Shown here one piece after another: positions 1 through 8,885 of a stretch of DNA of 64,000 nucleotides (positions within the stretch are counted from its first letter, which is position 1; each line of letters begins with the position of its first letter). The notes under the pieces are model-generated. The model was not told where the DNA came from and made no database searches. It was given only the letters and a program-made list of their open reading frames with translations. Both the position numbers and the translations under genes were made by a program. The stretch comes from CAZMVY01 sp964653435 (GTDB lineage: Bacteria > Planctomycetota > Phycisphaerae > UBA1845 > PWPN01), in NCBI GenBank assembly GCA_964653435.1, contig CAZZFA010000011.1, positions 1 to 64,000 on the forward strand, read 5' to 3'.

Positions 1-119
1 CCGCCCCTGGCCCGGAATGCGGCGCCGGCCGACAAGAATCCAGGCGATAACCGTGTAGGGGCGACGGAGCCTTCGCGGCGCTGCTCGCCGCATGCGAAAC
101 TGCCTTACCGAAAGCGGCA
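1..119. other. Window edge, no gene recognised
   Basis: This GC-rich stretch lies downstream of the minus-strand SIS protein that ends at 120. I see no convincing coding frame, RNA gene or hairpin in it. It may hold the end of a gene lying outside the window. Confidence 0.4.
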
Positions 120-1829
120 CTAAGGCTTCTTCAGCCGCTCGATCGCTGCCCGCACGATCGGCTCCTTGCGGATCATCCGGTCGGTCTCGGCGTATGAGAC
201 GCGCCCGCCGGCCATCACGAGGGCCTTGGGGACCACCTTCGTCGCATTCGTCGCGGCCTGCACGCAGCGCGCCGGCGTGGCGTGAAGCATGGCGGGCGTC
301 AGGCGGTCGGTCTGGAAGATCGCCCGCAGCAGGCATCGCTTCGCCCGCTCGGCCGAAACCCCCGTGATGTGCCGGATGATATCGAGCGTGCGGTAATAGA
401 GCTTGTTGTTACTGATCCGCAGATCGACCATGCGGTTCTGATAGACCTTGCCGCAGAGGACGTGCGCGCCGGTCGTCAGCGCGTTGAGCACGAGTTTCGT
501 GGCGTATTCCTCGAAGATCGGAAAGCCGGGCAGGATGGACGCGGGGACCTCCGGGATGTGCACGAGGACGTCGGCCCACGGCGTGGGCAGCCTGCGCGAT
601 CCGACGGAAACGCACGCGACGCGCGCACCCGCCCTCTCACTGCAGCGCAGGGCCCGGCACACCTGCGGGTGCCAGCCGTCCGAACCGATGCCGACGACCA
701 GGTCGTTGCGCGCAAGGTTCGGGAGCCTGTCGCGCAGGAAGTCGTCCAGCGAGATCCGATAGTGCGGCCCCGCGTCGCCCATGTCGTGACCGGGCCCCAG
801 CAGCGTCTTCCAGCCGCCGACCACATGGCCGCAGACGTCCTCGAACGCCGCTCCGAACGTCGGCGGACACTCCGAGGCATCCACAATACCGAGGATCCCC
901 GGCGAGCCGGAGCCGACATACCGGATGTGGCCGCCGGACCGCAACGTCTGGCCGCCGATCGCCACAAGCGCGGCGATGTCGTTCAACTCGTCGTAGACCG
1001 CCTCCCGCGTCCGCTCATACGCCTGCGTACAGGCGCGCACGGCGTCGGCCACCAGGAGGGCATCACGGCCGGTGCGGGCCAGGACCGTCTTCGTCGCGGC
1101 GAGGGCGAAGATCACCTCCAGGATGAGCTTCGTCGCGCTGCCGCCTTTCATCCGCGTCGAGCCGGTGATCGGCTCCGGGCCGACGACCGGGTTGAGAATG
1201 AGGCAGTTCTGCTTCCGGGAGATCAGACGAACGACGTCGGCGAAGGTCCTGTCCCAGTTTTCGACCTCCACGTCGCGCGCGCGATCCTCCGGGTTGAAGC
1301 CGAGCAGGACGCTCTGCGCGCCCCGGCGGTTCGAAAGCTTGAGCAACTGCCCGGCGATGTATGGCGCGGAGAAGCCGCACGTGACGCCGATGTAGAGCAC
1401 GCGTTTCGTGCCGTCGATGACGGCCTGCAAGTCGGCCCACGCCTGATGCGGATCGTCCTCGGCACCCTCCTGCGCCTTGATCAGGGCCTTGTTCCCGCCG
1501 GCCATCAGGTAGCGGAAGTTCGGCGTGCGTTTGCGCTTCGCGAGCAGGGCGTTGAACGTCCGCGCGACGAACATCGCCAGGCGTCCGCTCGTGCCGGCGC
1601 CGGAAATGACGATGACGGCGTCGTCGCAGCCCATCAGGGGCGCGGCCCACTCCACGACGCGGACCATCTTCGCGATGATCTCATCGTCGCACAGGGCGGG
1701 GAACGTGCGGTAGCCGTTGTAGATCTGGGAGTCGGACGCGCGGAGCAGCCGCACGATCCCCTCGGGCGAGGCCACATCGATGTCGGTCGTCAGTTCGTTC
1801 GGCGTCTCGGTGATGCTGGGCAGACTCAT
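120..1829 (-). CDS. Double-SIS protein, glucokinase regulatory protein (GKRP)/MurQ family
   Basis: The 569-residue protein has two SIS sugar-phosphate isomerase folds and a helical C-terminal region. The first SIS has GAGTSGRLA near residue 78 and EGAEDD near 121; GSTRMKGGSATK (about 223-234) is typical of the MurQ/GKRP superfamily. The second SIS has DASECPPTFG (about 317-326), which resembles the MurQ etherase signature. The C-terminal part (TGAHVLCGK, then DLRISNNKL) follows the layout of animal GKRP, and the length is far above the roughly 300 residues of MurQ. Known relatives either cleave the lactyl ether of MurNAc-6-phosphate or bind fructose phosphates to control glucokinase; which applies here is not clear. 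No signal peptide, so cytoplasmic. It is divergent from the hydrolase at 1984. Confidence 0.75.
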   Translation of the reverse strand: MSLPSITETPNELTTDIDVASPEGIVRLLRASDSQIYNGYRTFPALCDDEIIAKMVRVVEWAAPLMGCDDAVIVISGAGTSGRLAMFVARTFNALLAKRKRTPNFRYLMAGGNKALIKAQEGAEDDPHQAWADLQAVIDGTKRVLYIGVTCGFSAPYIAGQLLKLSNRRGAQSVLLGFNPEDRARDVEVENWDRTFADVVRLISRKQNCLILNPVVGPEPITGSTRMKGGSATKLILEVIFALAATKTVLARTGRDALLVADAVRACTQAYERTREAVYDELNDIAALVAIGGQTLRSGGHIRYVGSGSPGILGIVDASECPPTFGAAFEDVCGHVVGGWKTLLGPGHDMGDAGPHYRISLDDFLRDRLPNLARNDLVVGIGSDGWHPQVCRALRCSERAGARVACVSVGSRRLPTPWADVLVHIPEVPASILPGFPIFEEYATKLVLNALTTGAHVLCGKVYQNRMVDLRISNNKLYYRTLDIIRHITGVSAERAKRCLLRAIFQTDRLTPAMLHATPARCVQAATNATKVVPKALVMAGGRVSYAETDRMIRKEPIVRAAIERLKKP

Positions 1830-1983
1830 GGAGGATTAGGTACAGACTGGAGCGTCATTCCGCAAGTGGAGAGGGTCGAGGCGAAGCCGCCATGAAGTGC
1901 AGCGGCCGCGGCTTGCCATTGCCCGCCTGTCAATGCGGAACGCAACGTGTTATGCTGCCTCCGTACACAAGGCCGAGAAACCG

Positions 1984-3303
1984 ATGCACATTGCCTTCGC
2001 TTCACAGCTCGACAGCTTCGGACGACTTGCGTTCCTGTTCGCCCCGATCGTGCTGGGCGGGATCCTGCTCTGGCGTTTTCCGAAGTGCCGCCGCATACGC
2101 CCCATACGGCTGCTTGGCTATGTGCTCTTGCTTACTGTGATCGTCGGGGCCGCCCTTGCCCTCGTTGCGTATGTCGCGACCGCGCAACTCGCCGCCCGCG
2201 AGGTCGCCATTGCCGTCTGGTTCACGATCTCCTGGCGAATCGCGTGGGAACTCTGGACGCGGACGGTCGGGCGGCTGGGCCAGCGGCGAGTTCGATGGGG
2301 CAGGTTGCGAAGGCGCCAGGGCAAGCGCGTCCCCCTGCAAATCCGCCTGATCCCCGCCGGCCGGATCGCAATGACGGCCGGGCTGTTCTTCCCGCTTTTC
2401 CTCACGATGGCGGCCACGCACCGCGTCAAGCTCAAGGACGGCCCGGACCCGCAGAGCGTCTTCTCCGCCCCGTTCGAGCACATCCGGTTCCCGACGGCGG
2501 ACGGGCTGACGCTCGACGGCTGGTTCATCCCCGAGACCGGTGCCCGGCGGACGATCCTGATCTGCCACGGCGCCGGGGCGAACAAGGGCAACTTCATCTG
2601 GTTCCTCGCGCCGCTGATGAACCGCGGTTACAACTTCATGTTCTTCGACTTCCGGGCGCACGGATCGAGCGACGGGCGGATGGCCACCTACGGCATCCGC
2701 TAGAGGGCGGACGTGATCGCGGCCGTGAATTGGCTGAAGCAGGAACACCCCTCGCAAAGCAGCATCGTCGTCGGACTCGGTTCGTCACAGGGCGCCATGG
2801 CACTTGCGCTGGCGGCCGCGGAAGATTCGCGCATCGACGTGGTCGTCCTGGACAGCCCCTTCACCTCGCCCCGCGATTTGCTCTATGACAAGGCGAGACA
2901 CGTACCTTTGGCTGGGCCTCTCGTCGCGGACTGGCTCCTTGCCTTGGCCTCGGTGCAGACGGGAACCGACTTTTTCGGAGTTTCGGCGGAGCGCGCGGTC
3001 GCGTCGCTGCACGACCGGCCCGTCTTTGTGATCCACGGCGACGAAGATGTGATGATGCCGGCAAGCCAGTCGCAGCGCCTGTATGACGCGGCGCCCGGCC
3101 CCAAAGCGATCTGGTTCGGCCCGGGGCCGCACAGCAACATTATCACCACGGAGCCGGATGAATACGGACGGAGGCTCTTTGCCTTCCTCGACAAGCACCT
3201 CGGCCCCGCTCCACTGCCCGCGAGCCTGCGGCGCAGGCGGGCAATCTCGCTGCCTGCCACGACGCAGGCAACGGAACCTTCGACGGCTCCTTCAGGCGTG
3301 TAA
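1984..3303 (+). pseudogene. Membrane-anchored alpha/beta hydrolase interrupted by one in-frame TAG
   Basis: Both halves lie in one frame and together make one complete serine hydrolase of about 439 residues. The N-terminus has several hydrophobic helices, so a membrane anchor is likely. The catalytic domain begins with the strands ILICHGAGANKGN and FFDFRAHGSSDG. The nucleophile elbow GSSQG, the acid in HGDEDVMMP and the histidine in GPHSNI are all after the stop at 2701-2703. The codon order there is CGC TAG AGG GCG GAC GTG; changing TAG to GAG would restore R-E-R-A-D-V, which fits the family pattern G..ER.DV.AAV. The ATG at 1984 was chosen because the hydrophobic N-terminus begins there. It is either a nonsense-mutated gene or a base error. 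Confidence 0.7.
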
Positions 3304-3309
3304 CAACGC

Positions 3310-3891
3310 CTATCCCGCATCCCCCGGCGGACGACAGCGTTCAACTTCCGCGCGAATCTCGTCCAGCAATGCCCGCGTGCCGTGTGTGTCGGCCCAGTGA
3401 GAGACGTACGGCATATCCAATCCGTCGCCGCTGAAGGCAAACACGCGCCGCACATCTTCGCGGTGCTTGGGGTTGCGGCTGAGCTTGAGCCAACGAAGTT
3501 TCTGCACCACCACGTCTTCCGGTGACAAGACCCAGACGGGAACGCCCTCGTATTCGTCGAGTCGGCGGCGCGCGAATCGCGAGCGATCGAAAGGATCATC
3601 GGATAACAGGAACAGTTCGATCTTAAAGGCGGTGGCGCGGTGGTCGAGGATGTACCGCGTCGTGTGAGTGACCATCTCGAACGAAAGCTGCCGGTCCGTA
3701 TCGAACTGGTCGCGCAGTGAGTCGAACAACCGCGCCAGTGACGCCGCATCCGTCTCGACGATAAAGTCGGCATCCTTCGTCGACCTTGCAACGGCGTAGA
3801 AATTGCTCGCCAATGATCCCGACAGCGCGTACGGAATGCCTGATGCGTTGAGTGCGAGAAGGACCTGTCGTACCGCTTCCACTTCGTTCAC
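3310..3891 (-). CDS. Nucleotidyltransferase toxin, AbiEii/MenT1-like
   Basis: The 193-residue protein has the minimal nucleotidyltransferase signature: GS at 25-26 and the metal-binding D-A-D at 40-42, followed by a later KIELF strand where many relatives have Asp. Proteins of this size and pattern form the AbiEii/DUF1814 group that includes MenT toxins, which in mycobacteria add nucleotides to tRNA acceptor ends. The GTG start at 3891 overlaps the TGA of the upstream small gene in the sequence GTGA, so the two are translationally coupled. That rules out the longer upstream start at 3927. The pairing with a small upstream gene is the usual antitoxin-toxin order. The toxin activity and target are inferred from family only. 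Confidence 0.7.
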   Translation of the reverse strand: MNEVEAVRQVLLALNASGIPYALSGSLASNFYAVARSTKDADFIVETDAASLARLFDSLRDQFDTDRQLSFEMVTHTTRYILDHRATAFKIELFLLSDDPFDRSRFARRRLDEYEGVPVWVLSPEDVVVQKLRWLKLSRNPKHREDVRRVFAFSGDGLDMPYVSHWADTHGTRALLDEIRAEVERCRPPGDAG

Positions 3892-4127
3892 CAGAGAGCG
3901 TCCAGTCTGGCAGAACGGGCCAACCATTCCCGATAGATCCGCATGACCTCCGCCTCGTCGGCCCCGGGATGCTGTCGCCGGATGGCCTGCATCGTCATCT
4001 TTCGGCCCATCTCCTGGAGACGCAAGCTGGCGATGACACGCTGCATGCCGGGAGTCCGGCGACTTCGGCGGACATCCTCCCAGTCGATCGCGTCCGGGTC
4101 CCAGATGGGTATCTCGTTCTCGGCCAT
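3888..4127 (-). CDS. Small antitoxin-like protein, Rv0078B/MenA1-like
   Basis: This 79-residue protein is charged and mostly helical. Its C-terminal half, around RRQHPGADEAEVMRIYREW, resembles the conserved part of Rv0078B-related antitoxins, which sit directly before a nucleotidyltransferase toxin. The ATG at 4127 has GAGG about 8 bases upstream on the minus strand. A longer reading frame from 4208 would run through a palindromic repeat (4142-4210) and is not credible. Its stop overlaps the GTG of the next gene by four bases. I infer that it binds and restrains the nucleotidyltransferase. Confidence 0.6.
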   Translation of the reverse strand: MAENEIPIWDPDAIDWEDVRRSRRTPGMQRVIASLRLQEMGRKMTMQAIRRQHPGADEAEVMRIYREWLARSARLDALW

Positions 4128-4141
4128 CGGCAGCGCCTCAT

Positions 4142-4210
4142 GTGTGGACTGCGGTCTCTCCGAGACCGCAAGCGGCCTCCGAGAGGCCGCCCTCCCGAAA
4201 CACTCCACAC
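4142..4210. repeat. Palindromic element with GTGTGGA ends and two inner hairpins
   Basis: The ends GTGTGGACTG and CACTCCACAC are inverted copies with one mismatch. Inside are two perfect-looking hairpins, GCGGTCTC/GAGACCGC (4151-4169) and GCGGCCTC/GAGGCCGC-type (4172-4190). The element lies just upstream of the antitoxin start. A related sequence begins at 40981. Confidence 0.7.
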
Positions 4211-4238
4211 GGCTATTCTACGTCCCGCCGAAAACCGC

Positions 4239-4307
4239 TACAATGGGCTCCTCTTGCCGGGGGCGTCGGCTTTGTTTCGCCGGCCTGGGATCCCTGGGTG
4301 CTATGAT
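4239..4307 (+). promoter_or_regulatory. Candidate promoter region for gpmI
   Basis: Two -10-like hexamers lie before the gpmI start at 4370: TACAAT at 4239-4244 and TATGAT at 4302-4307. Neither has a clear -35 box at the usual distance. The second would give a leader of about 55 bases. Confidence 0.3.
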
Positions 4308-4369
4308 CGGCCATGCTTGGCGGGCGAAAGCGCCCCGGCCGTGTGCAACGCCAACAACGGAGTCCGTAC

Positions 4370-5998
<1,629 letters not shown>

Positions 5999-5999
5999 C

Positions 6000-6042
6000 C
6001 GGGGTCTGCGACCCCGACACTCCATCGCAGGGCAGTGCCCTG
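6000..6042. repeat. Two short hairpins between gpmI and the oxidoreductase gene
   Basis: CGGGGTC/GACCCCG with a three-base loop (6000-6016) is followed by AGGGCA/TGCCCT (6030-6042). There is no T-run. The second hairpin ends next to the GAGGAG ribosome site of the gene at 6055, so it could affect translation or weakly attenuate transcription. Confidence 0.5.
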
Positions 6043-6054
6043 AGGAGACTCTGA

Positions 6055-7344
6055 ATGTCCCGCAAACGTTCGCGTCGTGAGTTCCTGCAACGCTCGGCCG
6101 CCGCCGGGATCGGTTTCTGGATCGCCGGCAACCGCGCTTCCGCCCAGAGCAAGCCCGCCCGCGACAAGCTCCGCATCGGCGTCATCGGCGTCGCCGGCCA
6201 GGGGGCGTGGAACCTGGGCCAGATCGCCAGCGAGGAGATCGTCGCCCTCTGCGACGTGGATGAAAAGCGCGCGGCCCGGGCCCGCGAGCAGTTCCCCAAG
6301 GCGAAGTTCCATGTCGACTTCCGCCGCCTGTTCGACGATCGCCAGGTCGAGGCGGTCCTCATCGCCACCCCCGACCACACGCACGCCCCCGCCACGCTGA
6401 TGGCCCTGCACGCCGGCAAGCACGTATACTGCGAAAAACCCCTCACGCACTCGGTCTACGAAGCCCGGCTTGTCGCAGAAACGGCCGCCCGCACGAAGCT
6501 CGCCACGCAGATGGGCACGCAAATGCACGCCTGCTCGAACTATCGCCGCGCGGTCGAGGCGATCCAGACCGGAGCCATCGGCATGGTGCACGACGTGCAT
6601 GTCTGGGCCGACCGCGTCTGGGCCGGCGGCGAGCGACCGAAGGACAATCCGCCCATACCCGAAGGACTGCACTGGGACCTCTGGCTCGGCCCTGCGCCGG
6701 TCCGCCCGTACAACCCGTGCTACGCCCCGGCGAACTGGCGCGGCTGGTGGGACTTCGGCGGCGGGACGCTCGGCGACATGGGCTGCCACCTGATGGACCT
6801 CGCCTTCTGGGCGCTCGGGCTGCGCCGGCCCAGCCGGATCGAAGCCGAAGGACCGCCCGTCAGCGACGACAGCGCCCCGGCGTGGATGATCGCCCGCTAC
6901 GACTTCGCGGCACGACGCAACCTGCCTGCGGTGACCCTGACCTGGTACAGCGGCGGGAAACGCCCTCCGCTTTTCGCGGAAGGCAAGCTGCCCAAGTGGG
7001 ACGACGGCGTCCTGTTCGTCGGCGAGAAAGGCATGCTCCTGTGCAACTACGAGCGGAACCTGCTCCTGCCCGAGGAGCGATTCAAGGACTACCGGCGCCC
7101 GGAGCCGTTCATCCCCGATTCGATCGGCCACCACCGCGAGTGGATCGAGGCCTGCAAGAACGGCGGGCCGACGGCGTGCAACTTCGACTACGCGGGGGCG
7201 CTGACTGAGACGGTGCTGCTGGGCAACGTGGCGTACCGCACGGGCCGCAAGATCGTGTGGGATGCCGCAAGCCTGAAGGCAACGAACGCCCCGGAGGCCG
7301 ACAGGTTCATACGGCCCGAGTATCACAACGGCTGGAAGCTGTGA
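6055..7344 (+). CDS. Tat-exported Gfo/Idh/MocA family oxidoreductase
   Basis: The 429-residue protein begins with a twin-arginine signal (SRREFLQ near residues 7-13) followed by a short hydrophobic stretch ending near AQS. The Rossmann fold starts at RIGVIGVAGQG; ATPDHTHAP and the EKPLTHS segment are the nucleotide-binding and catalytic-lysine regions of the family. The substrate-binding C-terminal part contains WWDFGGGTLGDMGCHLMD, typical of planctomycetal members. Such enzymes oxidise or reduce sugars or cyclitols with a bound NAD(P), exported folded through Tat. Start: ATG with GAGGAG about 9 bases upstream. Its neighbour at 7487 is a second family member. Substrate unknown. Confidence 0.88.
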   Translation: MSRKRSRREFLQRSAAAGIGFWIAGNRASAQSKPARDKLRIGVIGVAGQGAWNLGQIASEEIVALCDVDEKRAARAREQFPKAKFHVDFRRLFDDRQVEAVLIATPDHTHAPATLMALHAGKHVYCEKPLTHSVYEARLVAETAARTKLATQMGTQMHACSNYRRAVEAIQTGAIGMVHDVHVWADRVWAGGERPKDNPPIPEGLHWDLWLGPAPVRPYNPCYAPANWRGWWDFGGGTLGDMGCHLMDLAFWALGLRRPSRIEAEGPPVSDDSAPAWMIARYDFAARRNLPAVTLTWYSGGKRPPLFAEGKLPKWDDGVLFVGEKGMLLCNYERNLLLPEERFKDYRRPEPFIPDSIGHHREWIEACKNGGPTACNFDYAGALTETVLLGNVAYRTGRKIVWDAASLKATNAPEADRFIRPEYHNGWKL

Positions 7345-7414
7345 TCCGGCCCGGGCGGCGGCCGCGCCCCGGCGCCGGCGGCACCGCCGTCGGACCGGAC
7401 CGCGCACCGAGGGG

Positions 7415-7444
7415 TTGGTCGCGACAAACCCGCGGTCGTACAAT
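7415..7444 (+). promoter_or_regulatory. Candidate promoter before the second oxidoreductase
   Basis: TTGGTC (7415-7420) and TACAAT (7439-7444) are separated by 18 bases. Transcription would begin near 7451 and leave a leader of about 36 bases to the ATG at 7487. The second oxidoreductase may therefore be transcribed on its own. Confidence 0.4.
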
Positions 7445-7486
7445 GCCGCCCGTCAGGACGGCCTTCTGATGTGCGAGGATACTTTC

Positions 7487-8854
7487 ATGATAGGCAAGAA
7501 TCTCAGTCGTCGTGAGTTCCTGAATCGCTCCGCCGGCGCCGTCGCGGGCATCGCCGCGGGCACGGTCCTGGCCCCCGCCAGGGCGCCGGCCGCGGGCAAC
7601 AGCAGGAAGAAGTACGTCGTGGGCATCATGGGCTGCGGCGGGCGCTGCACGTTCCTCCTGAACGACTGTCTCGGCAAACGGGCCGATATGGAGATCGCGT
7701 ACGTGTGCGACATCGATGCCCGGCGCCTGGCGGACGTGGCCGCCCTCGTCGAGAAGCTCACCGGCCGCAAGCCGAAGGCGGTCTCCGACTTCCGGCGGAT
7801 GCTCGACGACAAGGACGTCCATGCCATGTTCAGCATCACGCCCGATCACTGGCACGCCCTTTCGACGATCACGGCCTGTCAGGCCGGCAAGGACGTCTAC
7901 GTCGAGAAGCCGTGCTCCCAGAATGTCTGGGAGGGCAGGAAGATGGTCGAAGCGGCGCGGAAGTACAACCGCGTCGTCCAGGTCGGCGCCCAGACCCGCA
8001 GCGGCCGCTACACCCGCGCCGCCGCCGAGTACATCCGCTCCGGAAAGCTCGGGCCGGTGTACTTCGTCCGCGTCGTGAACATGAAACAGTGGGACAGCAT
8101 CGGCCACAAGGAGGATGCGCCCGTGCCCCCGGGCGTGAACTACGATGCGTGGCTCGGGCCCGCCCCGCAGCGGCCGTTCAACCCCAACCGCTTCCACTAC
8201 ACGTGGCACTGGCACTGGGACTACTCCGGCGGCGACATCATCAACGACGGCGTCCACCAGATCGACGCGGCCCGCATGCTGATCGGGCAGGACTATCCCA
8301 CCGCCGTCACGTCCACCGGCGGCAAGTTCGACACCCCGGACGACGATGCGGACGTGCCCGACACACAGGTCGCAACCTGGGACTTTCACAACCTGCGGAT
8401 GACCTTCGAACTGATGCTGCGGACGCCCTACATGAAGAAGATGCCCTGGGAACTCCGCGACAAGCTCGACACGTTCCCGAACTGGCCGTTCGACGGCATG
8501 CGTGTCGAGGTGTACGGCACGAAGGGCATCCTGTACTTCGAGCGGCACGGCGGCGGCTGGCAGGTCTTCGATGAGAGCGAGAAGGTGATCGCCAAGGACC
8601 ACGACATCCACCCGCACTACGCCCACCTGGACAACTTCTTCGAGTGCATCGAGTCGCGCAAGAGGCCCAACGGCGACGTGGAGGAACTGCACCGCTCGAC
8701 GATCCTCTGCCAGATCGCGAACATCTCCTACCGGCTCGGCGGGCGACAGCTCCGGTTCGACGGCAGGACGGAGCAGTTCGTCAACGACCCGGAGGCGGAT
8801 AAGCTGCTCAAACGCGTCGGCCGCGCACCCTATGTGATTCCCGAGCAGGTGTGA
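7487..8854 (+). CDS. Second Tat-exported Gfo/Idh/MocA family oxidoreductase
   Basis: A 455-residue paralogue of the preceding gene, with the twin-arginine motif SRREFLN near residues 6-12 and a signal region ending near PAAG. The Rossmann start is VVGIMGCGGR; ITPDHWHAL and VEKPCSQNVWEG match the family, and HWDYSGGDIINDGVHQID corresponds to the conserved C-terminal substrate site. I chose the ATG at 7487 because GAGGA lies eight bases upstream and the Tat motif follows at once; earlier in-frame starts add an unlikely leader. The pair with the gene at 6055 and the esterase at 8886 suggests a small set of exported carbohydrate-modifying enzymes. Substrate unknown. Confidence 0.88.
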   Translation: MIGKNLSRREFLNRSAGAVAGIAAGTVLAPARAPAAGNSRKKYVVGIMGCGGRCTFLLNDCLGKRADMEIAYVCDIDARRLADVAALVEKLTGRKPKAVSDFRRMLDDKDVHAMFSITPDHWHALSTITACQAGKDVYVEKPCSQNVWEGRKMVEAARKYNRVVQVGAQTRSGRYTRAAAEYIRSGKLGPVYFVRVVNMKQWDSIGHKEDAPVPPGVNYDAWLGPAPQRPFNPNRFHYTWHWHWDYSGGDIINDGVHQIDAARMLIGQDYPTAVTSTGGKFDTPDDDADVPDTQVATWDFHNLRMTFELMLRTPYMKKMPWELRDKLDTFPNWPFDGMRVEVYGTKGILYFERHGGGWQVFDESEKVIAKDHDIHPHYAHLDNFFECIESRKRPNGDVEELHRSTILCQIANISYRLGGRQLRFDGRTEQFVNDPEADKLLKRVGRAPYVIPEQV

Positions 8855-8885
8855 CGGCGGAATGCCGAACGAGGAGCGATGAGCG

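Noticed and set aside
2701..2703. Amber codon read-through or recoding to an amino acid
   Set aside because: TAG ends several intact genes in the window, and a GAG codon restores the family pattern, so mutation or base error is simpler.
3892..3927. ATG-like start of the nucleotidyltransferase at 3927
   Set aside because: The GTG at 3891 overlaps the upstream stop in the usual coupled pattern and starts the conserved sequence.
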